DNA of 21,781 nucleotides, from positions 1 to 21,781 of the IMG/VR virus record IMGVR_UViG_3300037042_001781; one strand, written 5' to 3'. Below are positions 1 to 7,286 of this stretch, piece after piece. A program made the translations under genes and the position numbers. Source of the DNA: a virus. Below the pieces are notes generated by a model. That model was not told where the DNA came from, ran no database searches, and was given only the letters and a program-made list of their open reading frames with translations. Positions within the stretch are counted from its first letter, which is position 1; each line of letters begins with the position of its first letter.

Positions 1-3000
1 CTGCTTTCCCTATTGAACTTCTTGAATACACTATAAAAAATAATCCTTTTAAAACTCCAAAGACTATTACACAAAAAGATAGCTCTTTAGTAATCGCAAA
101 CATAAAAGGATCTAGTATAAGTGTTCAGGATTTATTAGAAGTTCCTGATACTTTTGATGCACGTACTGCAAGATATCTTAATGATGGTACAAGTTTGCCT
201 CACCCACTTGTAGGTACACCAGAGCAAATAGAAGAAAACAAATTAAAGAATGCTTTTAATTCTAGCGTTGACCCTATTACTTATCCTATACGACCAACAG
301 TTGGATTTAACCAAGATGCTCACTGGGATGATGATTGGCAAAACAATAAGCAGTTTAAATATAAATCAGATGGAGCTACTTTAGGAGGAGAGGGCCCAAA
401 TATTAGTTATAAATTTCATTTAGAACCATTTACTTTAGATGGAGATAACCCTACAGTAGGATTTGCAAATGTAAGCAATACTCCTGATTTTGTTTATACC
501 CATAATTTTAATGATGGATATGGCACTTATGAAAATACTACTTATCCAAACTTTGCGTCGCCTTTTTTATCAGGTTTAATGCGTGGATATAAACGCGGAG
601 AAACTTATCGATTTGGAATAATTTTTTATACTTTAAAAGGCGAAGCTACTTTTGTAGAATATATTGGAGATATTAAATTTCCTGATATTTCTGAAGAAGA
701 CTCTAGCGACAATAATTCCGAAAGTCGTTATTGGCCTATGCATAGAATAGGCAATGAACTCACAGGAGGTATTACTAGAAATACTGTAGGTTTTAATTTA
801 GGAATAGAATTTACTATTGATTTAAGCTCATGTCCTAGTTTATTAAATCAAATTACAGGATATCAAATAGTAAGAGTACAAAGAGAAGAGCAAGATAGGA
901 GAAGATATGCTCAAGGATTTGTAAAAGGATTTTGGTTTGCTCCTATAGCAGGAAAAGAATTTGATTTTGATTTAAGAGGTCCTGGAGAATCTGATCAAGT
1001 TTTACATTTATATCCATATTATCCTAGTGGAACAGGGGGAGCTAGTACTTTATATACAAACGCTTCTTTTGGAACATTACAAGACAATCAATTAGATCCG
1101 TCTCCTTATGTACCTATAACACAAGACTCTGGAGAAGATCCTTTAGATTATCTTTTAAAAGGACAGCATCTAGGATTTTATTCTCCAGAAATATCTTTTT
1201 CTTACGAAGGAGCAAGAACTGTTATGCCTAGTTTAGCAAGCAATCCTTGTTTGTTAATTACAGGAGCATATTTTGGAGAAGAGGCTGATGATGGTAGTGC
1301 TACTCCTTACGATCTAAGCACTGACGGTTTAGGATCTTTTTGTCTTGATAGAAGATCTATTTTTAGACGTAGTTTACCCGTTACTTTTAACAATAAAGAG
1401 AACATTAAAAAATGGTCTGATTTAAGTTTACAAGTAATGCCAGATGATAGTGATTATACTCAAAAAATTACTAGCAATTTTGCAGGGTTTTATATGCGTA
1501 ATTATTATGCAATAGATGATTACACTGAAGCTTATAATAGTCCTGGACCTGATTTAAATGATCCACAAGGAGATCCTCTTACAGGTACTAGTGATATTCC
1601 TCAAATAATAAAAGCAGGTACAAGTATTATAGGAAAACTAGGAAAAATTACTCAAGATTTTTTTACACAAGATACTATCAGTTCCTCTGCTTATGATTGG
1701 TTTAGAGCTCCTGACTTAGTAAGACCTACAGACTGGTTTGGAGTTCCTTTTGATATAATAACAGAAAGAGATGAAATAATTACTACTTATCCAATAGTAG
1801 ATTACGTATTACCTAAAAGTGAAACATACGGAGGTTTTACTAAAGATGCTCTTGAAAATAATATTTTCATTATAGCTTCCCCAGTAATTAGCAAAGATAA
1901 TCTAGTAGCAAACACGCATACTTTTAAAGTATTTGGCGGAGATATCTTTATCAATATGTTTACTGCGCAAACAAAAACTATAGAATTTAATACTGACTTT
2001 TTTGATAATAATAAATACCATCAAACTAATAGTGAGACTCAGTTATTTCCTGTAGAATCTATAATGAATTTAGAGTTAGCTTACGGGGCTACTTTAAGAA
2101 CTGAAGTAACCTATAACTTCGGAACTCAAACTTTAACAATTCTACGCCAAGAAAATGACAATGCTTCTACAACTTACGGAAAGACCGCAGCTAAAATGTA
2201 TGCATATAATCCAGTAAACAGTAGAGAGAATCGAGATGTTACTTTCTTTACGGAACCAGTTAATGCTAAAAACTGTGTAGTAAATGATATTAGAGCTTAC
2301 TTATCTAATGTCAAATTTAATGACGAAACTATAGACTCTTGGACAAAATTTGGAGTAAACAATTTCTATGATGTCGATGATTACGGACCGATTAATAAAA
2401 TACTTAACTACAAAGACTACGTCTATTTTGTCCAAGACAGAGCTTTTGGGGTCTATGCAATCAACAGGGCAGCTATCACAACTACTGCTGACGGAGTGCC
2501 GACAGCTTTGGGAACTGGACAAGGTTTTGGTAAGCACCAGTATCATTCAAAAACTCATGGTTCTATTCACCAATGGGGTGTAAAAAGTACTGATACAGGT
2601 ATATACATATTTGATGCTATAGCAAGAAAAATATTTATGTTTGCTGCTTCAGCTTATCAAGCACAAAATTCTCCTTTATCAGAAATGACAGGAATTCACT
2701 CTTGGTTACAAGCCTTACCAAATGCTGTATTCTACAGAAAAGAAAATAATGGCGATAATCCTGTACTTAAAAAAGGAATGACTATTGCTAGAGATGTTAA
2801 TAATGATGAAGTTATTTTCACTTTCTTAGGATCAGGAGATTACGAACTGCTTACTATTAATACCGAGTATACTCAAGGAACAGTTGTATATATACCAGAA
2901 ACTGATACTTACTATTTAGTAACAGATACTTTTACTACAGGAAATGATCCTAAAAATTTATTCTTTGAACTAGCTGCCAATGCAGATGTTAAAACTCCAG

Positions 3001-3551
3001 AAGAATTAAACTTAGAAGATGACACTATAGTATATGATGAGTTGATGCAGAAATTTTCCTCAAGATATTCTGCTACTCCTAAAATATGGATAGAGAACTC
3101 TGATATATTAATGAGCGCTGATCCTAGTAATCCTGATATAGTTTATACTCACAACATAGGAAATTGGGGAGAATTTTACGGTAACACAGAAGAATGTTCT
3201 ATAAGCTTAGTGATTAATCCACAAGCAGATATGAATAAAGTACTTAGAACTATAGAATTTAATAGTATAGTTAGAGATGATAATAAAGTTATAGACAGAA
3301 CTAAAACTATTACTGCGTTTAAAATTCAGACTCAATATCAAGATACACTTAAGACACCTTTCTCTTCAGGAAGAATCATGCGTAAGTTTGACAAATGGAG
3401 AGTTAAAATTCCTAGAGATCAACTAAGCGTATCTAAACAAGGACGTTTGCGTAGTACATATTTTATTTTAACTTTATACTTCGACAATTCTGATAACAAA
3501 GAGTTGATCACAAATCGTTTGATGTCTTACTTTGATTACCAAATGTTCTAA
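1..3551 (+). CDS. Tail muzzle / P22 gp10-like stabilization protein of crAss-like phage (5' partial)
   Basis: The frame is open from the left edge (in-frame from base 3), giving about 1182 visible residues. The first possible internal start, TTG at 195, is not the real start because coding sequence continues upstream. Visible landmarks are an early aromatic/acidic stretch (HWDDDW, about 322-340), RGYKRGETYRFGIIFY followed by YIGDIKFP (about 586-690), a beta-rich middle, a propeller-like stretch (DYVYFVQDRAFGVYAINRA, about 2415-2470), and a C-terminus with WRVKIPRDQL, STYFILTLYFDN and a terminal aromatic. I recognise this pattern from crAss-like proteins annotated as 'stabilization protein' and seen as the tail 'muzzle' in virion structures. 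It would sit at the distal tail and retain the packaged DNA and proteins. Its place directly upstream of cargo-type genes fits. Assignment is by recollection of the family; length and composition are seen directly. Stop TAA overlaps the next ATG. Confidence 0.8.
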   Translation, partial: AFPIELLEYTIKNNPFKTPKTITQKDSSLVIANIKGSSISVQDLLEVPDTFDARTARYLNDGTSLPHPLVGTPEQIEENKLKNAFNSSVDPITYPIRPTVGFNQDAHWDDDWQNNKQFKYKSDGATLGGEGPNISYKFHLEPFTLDGDNPTVGFANVSNTPDFVYTHNFNDGYGTYENTTYPNFASPFLSGLMRGYKRGETYRFGIIFYTLKGEATFVEYIGDIKFPDISEEDSSDNNSESRYWPMHRIGNELTGGITRNTVGFNLGIEFTIDLSSCPSLLNQITGYQIVRVQREEQDRRRYAQGFVKGFWFAPIAGKEFDFDLRGPGESDQVLHLYPYYPSGTGGASTLYTNASFGTLQDNQLDPSPYVPITQDSGEDPLDYLLKGQHLGFYSPEISFSYEGARTVMPSLASNPCLLITGAYFGEEADDGSATPYDLSTDGLGSFCLDRRSIFRRSLPVTFNNKENIKKWSDLSLQVMPDDSDYTQKITSNFAGFYMRNYYAIDDYTEAYNSPGPDLNDPQGDPLTGTSDIPQIIKAGTSIIGKLGKITQDFFTQDTISSSAYDWFRAPDLVRPTDWFGVPFDIITERDEIITTYPIVDYVLPKSETYGGFTKDALENNIFIIASPVISKDNLVANTHTFKVFGGDIFINMFTAQTKTIEFNTDFFDNNKYHQTNSETQLFPVESIMNLELAYGATLRTEVTYNFGTQTLTILRQENDNASTTYGKTAAKMYAYNPVNSRENRDVTFFTEPVNAKNCVVNDIRAYLSNVKFNDETIDSWTKFGVNNFYDVDDYGPINKILNYKDYVYFVQDRAFGVYAINRAAITTTADGVPTALGTGQGFGKHQYHSKTHGSIHQWGVKSTDTGIYIFDAIARKIFMFAASAYQAQNSPLSEMTGIHSWLQALPNAVFYRKENNGDNPVLKKGMTIARDVNNDEVIFTFLGSGDYELLTINTEYTQGTVVYIPETDTYYLVTDTFTTGNDPKNLFFELAANADVKTPEELNLEDDTIVYDELMQKFSSRYSATPKIWIENSDILMSADPSNPDIVYTHNIGNWGEFYGNTEECSISLVINPQADMNKVLRTIEFNSIVRDDNKVIDRTKTITAFKIQTQYQDTLKTPFSSGRIMRKFDKWRVKIPRDQLSVSKQGRLRSTYFILTLYFDNSDNKELITNRLMSYFDYQMF

Positions 3552-6500
3552 TGAAAAAGCCTAAAAAATTACCAAGCCCTTATAAGTTTGCAGACGGAGG
3601 TCCTCTTCATGATAGAGATATCAACGGTAAATTATTACAAAGTACTTATGCATCTGCATTAGGAAATATGTTTAGAGAAGGTGGACCATTTGGAGAAGAC
3701 CAAGGAGTATTTGATTATGCTACAAGTATCTACGCTTCTCAACCAGGTAATTATTATAGAACAGGTGGGCAATTTCCAAGACCATATAGTTTACCTGAAG
3801 ATAGTTTCAAACAAGGAGGAACTAATCTGCACAACAGTGTTTATGCATCATCCTCTGCACCTTATCCTGGTATATATGCAACTGGAGGAGTTTTAGGAGG
3901 TCCTGGTGATCCTCCAATTAAAGAACAAAATGCACAATCTCTACCTATCACAGCACAAGATTATATAGATGTATATAATAATTCAATTGCGCTTCAAAAC
4001 TATATGAAGTCGAGACCTGAGTATACACTTAGAGATCCATCGCATATAAGTAATAAGTATCTAAAGGAAAAATATCCTACATCAGAAAAGATATATAGTG
4101 GATTAGATGATGCTAATAAAACTTTCAATTCATTCACTTTAAAAAATAATCCTGAAGGTCAAAGAACAGTCATTAAAGATGGTAAGACAATGTTTGTTTT
4201 ACCAAATGAAATTTCTTCAAACGATTACTTTCAAAAAATTGATGAAAATAAATTTAAACAAAGAGAGTTATCAAGTGGAATTATAAATGTAGATATTCCT
4301 TTTGCTTACTATGATAAGCGAATACCACTATCAGCCGTAGAAAGTTATATTAATCAACAAACAAATGATGCTGTTCAAATACCAATATATGATCCAGCTT
4401 ATTTAAAAGAGGAGATGTACAAACTTAATCCTAATATTCAATTTAATGAGGATGGCTCTGCATTTATACCTGAAAACTTAATAAATATTTTAAAACAAAG
4501 GCCTACACAACAACTTACTCGTGAAGAATTTTTAATAAATCAACCAGTTGTACCAGAACCCACTTCTTCAAAAAGATATGATTCTAATACAGGAAAGTGG
4601 GTAGTAGAACCATCTATTGAAAAAAATAAAATAGAAGATACTTATAATAAAGCACGTTGGGAATGGGCTCAAAAAAATAAACCTCCTTTACAGCAACTTG
4701 ATTTAAAAGGGGAAACATTTGCAGACGGAGGACCTATTATTCCTGCTATTGCAACTTATAATCCAACACTGCCTTCTAATTATGCAAAAGATTATGCAGC
4801 AAGATTAAAAGATATTAAATCAAATCCTATAGATCCTAAAACAGGAGCTCCTTATCAAGGATCAGGTGGTACAGATGCTGGTTCTACTGGAACTGGAGGA
4901 AATTACAGAGCTATTAACCCACAAGAAAAAGCTGCTAAAATTGCTGAATTAGAATCTCTTAATATTAATCAGCTAAGACCTGATTTACTAGAACAATATC
5001 TTAATCTTAAAAACAACAAACCTTATTTCGTAGCAGCAGAAAGATCTGATAAAATTATGTCTATGCCTTATGATTTAAGGAAGTACACCCCTATGAATGC
5101 TGCACAACTTGCAATTGCATATCCAGAACCAGAACCGCCTAAACCTACAATAGGATATGCAACTGATCCTTATACAGGCAAAATAGTTCCAGGAGTTTCT
5201 AATGTACAAAACGATGCTACTTTCCAAGTTAATCGTCAGATGAGTCAATTTGCAGAAGCTGCATATAATACTCCTGAAGCAAGTGCTAAGAGAGCTGCAA
5301 TAGACTCAGAAAGACTTAACAATATAGAGTTATTAAAAACTATGACTCCAGAGCAAAAAGCTGCTATGAGAGCAGCAGGTTTAACTCCTGCTCAATATTT
5401 AGCTAATCCTTTTGCAATGGGTGGAAAATTAGTAGTAGCTGGGGGAGAGAAACATAGAATCTATGAAAAAACTTCTCCTACAGGAAATGGAGAAGGCGTG
5501 GAAGGTCACATAATGGTTAATCATCCTACTGAAGATAAAGGTCAGTGGGATACAATAGACCTTACTACTAAAGCAGGAGCAAAGACAGTAGCAGAAGGGA
5601 TAGCTGCAACTAAGCAGTGGCATGCTGAACATCCTAATCAATATGCAGAAGGAGGAAGTATTTTATCTATGTCTAATACTCCTCAGTTAGAAGGAGAAGG
5701 TAAAGATTTAACTTATCCTGATGGTGCATATGTTTATAATTACGGAGGAAAATTATTTGCCCCAGGAGGACCTATCTATCCTACTAATCAACAACTTGCA
5801 CAATTCTTAAATCCTGAATACCAAAGAGTAACTCAGGGACAAGAAGTAACTGTACGTCCTAGTTCTGCACAACTTTTATTAAGTAATGCTAATAAAAGAG
5901 CAGAAGAGGTAGCAAAGAAAAATAAAAAATATACCTACACAGATCCTGTTTCTACTCAAAAAATAGAATTTGATTCAGAACAAGATTTTATAGATAAACA
6001 AAAACGCAATCTGTCTATAGGTAAAACCACAGTAAATAAATCAGACAAAATCGTACAAGGATTAGGAAATGTACTGGAATATACTGGCGTTCCTGGAGGA
6101 CTTAGGACATTAGATAGATTAAAAGATGACCCCTTAAAATTTGCAGAAAACGTAGGCATAACGGCTAGAGATTTATATAATCTTCCGCAGAATTTAGCAT
6201 ACCAAGGAGTAAATTATTTATGGGGTGATGGAAAGTTTAATCTTCCAGTAAATACAGAAGCTTTAGGTGTAACCTTAGATGCTGCAGGTATGTTACCTTT
6301 TATTCCTAAAGGAACATCTCGTGCAGTAAAGCAAGGTGTTAAAATGATTGGCGATGATATAGGTAGAGGATATAATTACCTTACTACACAAACTCCTTTA
6401 AGAAATGCATATAACTACAATCCTCTTGCAAATAGAACAGTTCCTATGAATAGATTATTTCATGGAACAGATAATCCTAATTTATTACTAGATGATATAA

Positions 6501-7270
6501 AATTTACAGACCCTAATCCAAATGTAGGTTCAAGACCTGGTACATTTAAACAAAGAGCAGCTGCATCAGGAGATCCTCTTGAAATGCCTGGAGGATTTTA
6601 CACTAATGACCGTTCTGTACCTGGTTTTATGGGAAATAATAATTATAGATACAGTATGGATGTTCCTGCTAATGCTAAAGTATTTAAGTGGGAAACTGGT
6701 CCTAGTGATAATATCTCTGTAAAAAGATTACAAGAACTAAAAAATGAAGGTTATGATATAATTCAAGGAAAAAATATAATAGGAGAAATTGAATATATAC
6801 CACTAAAGAAAGATTTAATTAGCAATTGGAAATTACATCAAAAAGGAGATCCTGAGTTAAAATTATTAAAAGATTTAAAATTTAAAACAGAACAACCACA
6901 TTGGTTAAAAGGATATAAAGAAGCTCTTATAGAATCACCAGGTTTACCTAATACATTTACTAAATCTGGTTTAGGAGGTATGGATATGTCAAACCATGTA
7001 ATTAAAAATGTTGACTACTATACACAACTTCTAAATACATATAACAGTAAAGCTCTTCCTGCAGCAAATAGAAAATTCTATAAAGATTTAATTGCTAATG
7101 TAAAAAAACAAGATGGCTTAGTAACAGAGAGACAACTTAATGAATTAAAAAGATTAGCAACAGGCAATTTTAATTTTGGCAAAAAAGCTTATAATATGGG
7201 AGGCCAAACAACAGTTTTAAAGTATCCTAATAATTCGTATATTTACCGATTAGGAGGATACTACAAATAA
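3551..7270 (+). CDS. Large GG-motif virion (cargo-type) protein with C-terminal ADP-ribosyltransferase-like domain
   Basis: 1239 residues; the ATG overlaps the upstream stop (TAATG), suggesting translational coupling. The N-terminus has FADGGPL (13-19) and three copies of a YAS...GG unit (from residues 31, 59 and 96). More GG-pair motifs follow (FADGG near 391, FAMGG 621-625, YAEGG, YGGKLFAPGG, and YNMGG and YRLGG at the C-terminus). A Gly/Ser/Thr linker lies at about 437-450. The segment around 651-700 (EGHIMVNHPTEDKGQWDTID) is one I associate with crAss-like virion proteins. Residues about 965-1095 look like an ART fold: FHGT (H971), GGFYTND (Y1017) and EYIPLKKDLI (E1081), the H-Y-E order of the PARP/diphtheria-toxin class. 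I infer a protein packaged in the capsid or tail and ejected with DNA, with the ART-like part possibly modifying a host target. The virion role rests on context and motifs; the ART call is a motif reading and needs a profile search. Confidence 0.8.
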   Translation: MKKPKKLPSPYKFADGGPLHDRDINGKLLQSTYASALGNMFREGGPFGEDQGVFDYATSIYASQPGNYYRTGGQFPRPYSLPEDSFKQGGTNLHNSVYASSSAPYPGIYATGGVLGGPGDPPIKEQNAQSLPITAQDYIDVYNNSIALQNYMKSRPEYTLRDPSHISNKYLKEKYPTSEKIYSGLDDANKTFNSFTLKNNPEGQRTVIKDGKTMFVLPNEISSNDYFQKIDENKFKQRELSSGIINVDIPFAYYDKRIPLSAVESYINQQTNDAVQIPIYDPAYLKEEMYKLNPNIQFNEDGSAFIPENLINILKQRPTQQLTREEFLINQPVVPEPTSSKRYDSNTGKWVVEPSIEKNKIEDTYNKARWEWAQKNKPPLQQLDLKGETFADGGPIIPAIATYNPTLPSNYAKDYAARLKDIKSNPIDPKTGAPYQGSGGTDAGSTGTGGNYRAINPQEKAAKIAELESLNINQLRPDLLEQYLNLKNNKPYFVAAERSDKIMSMPYDLRKYTPMNAAQLAIAYPEPEPPKPTIGYATDPYTGKIVPGVSNVQNDATFQVNRQMSQFAEAAYNTPEASAKRAAIDSERLNNIELLKTMTPEQKAAMRAAGLTPAQYLANPFAMGGKLVVAGGEKHRIYEKTSPTGNGEGVEGHIMVNHPTEDKGQWDTIDLTTKAGAKTVAEGIAATKQWHAEHPNQYAEGGSILSMSNTPQLEGEGKDLTYPDGAYVYNYGGKLFAPGGPIYPTNQQLAQFLNPEYQRVTQGQEVTVRPSSAQLLLSNANKRAEEVAKKNKKYTYTDPVSTQKIEFDSEQDFIDKQKRNLSIGKTTVNKSDKIVQGLGNVLEYTGVPGGLRTLDRLKDDPLKFAENVGITARDLYNLPQNLAYQGVNYLWGDGKFNLPVNTEALGVTLDAAGMLPFIPKGTSRAVKQGVKMIGDDIGRGYNYLTTQTPLRNAYNYNPLANRTVPMNRLFHGTDNPNLLLDDIKFTDPNPNVGSRPGTFKQRAAASGDPLEMPGGFYTNDRSVPGFMGNNNYRYSMDVPANAKVFKWETGPSDNISVKRLQELKNEGYDIIQGKNIIGEIEYIPLKKDLISNWKLHQKGDPELKLLKDLKFKTEQPHWLKGYKEALIESPGLPNTFTKSGLGGMDMSNHVIKNVDYYTQLLNTYNSKALPAANRKFYKDLIANVKKQDGLVTERQLNELKRLATGNFNFGKKAYNMGGQTTVLKYPNNSYIYRLGGYYK
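3641..3901 (+). repeat. Three degenerate protein repeats (YAS...GG) at the N-terminus of the cargo-type protein
   Basis: Three diverged units begin at residues 31 (STYASALGNMFREGGPFG), 59 (SIYASQPGNYYRTGGQFP) and 96 (SVYASSSAPYPGIYATGG), spaced 28 and 37 residues apart. Each pairs a (S/T)xYAS element with a downstream aromatic and a GG pair. DNA identity between copies is low, so this is an old protein-level repeat and not a recent tandem duplication. Confidence 0.7.
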
Positions 7271-7272
7271 TT

Positions 7273-7277
7273 TAAAA
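7273..7277 (+). promoter_or_regulatory. TAAAA translation-initiation motif before the second GG-motif gene
   Basis: TAAAA ends 9 nt before the ATG at 7287, in a 16-nt gap with no purine-rich Shine-Dalgarno site. The same motif at 9-10 nt precedes the starts at 9480, 12078 and 20501, and TAAAA-type sites are described for flavobacteria. The constant spacing supports these start choices. Confidence 0.5.
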
Positions 7278-7286
7278 GTCTATAAT

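Noticed and set aside
195-197. TTG as the start of the muzzle gene
   Set aside because: The frame is open and coding-like back to the left edge (in-frame from base 3), so the true start lies outside the window.
957-980. FDFDLRG in the muzzle protein as a DxDxD metal site
   Set aside because: Lies in a beta-rich structural protein with no flanking polymerase landmarks.
2301-2546. Antisense open frame of 81 residues within the muzzle gene
   Set aside because: Shadow of the compositionally shifted patch; no start motif, Ser/Val-rich nonsense composition, fully inside a well supported gene. The same applies to the other short antisense and off-frame ORFs in the window.
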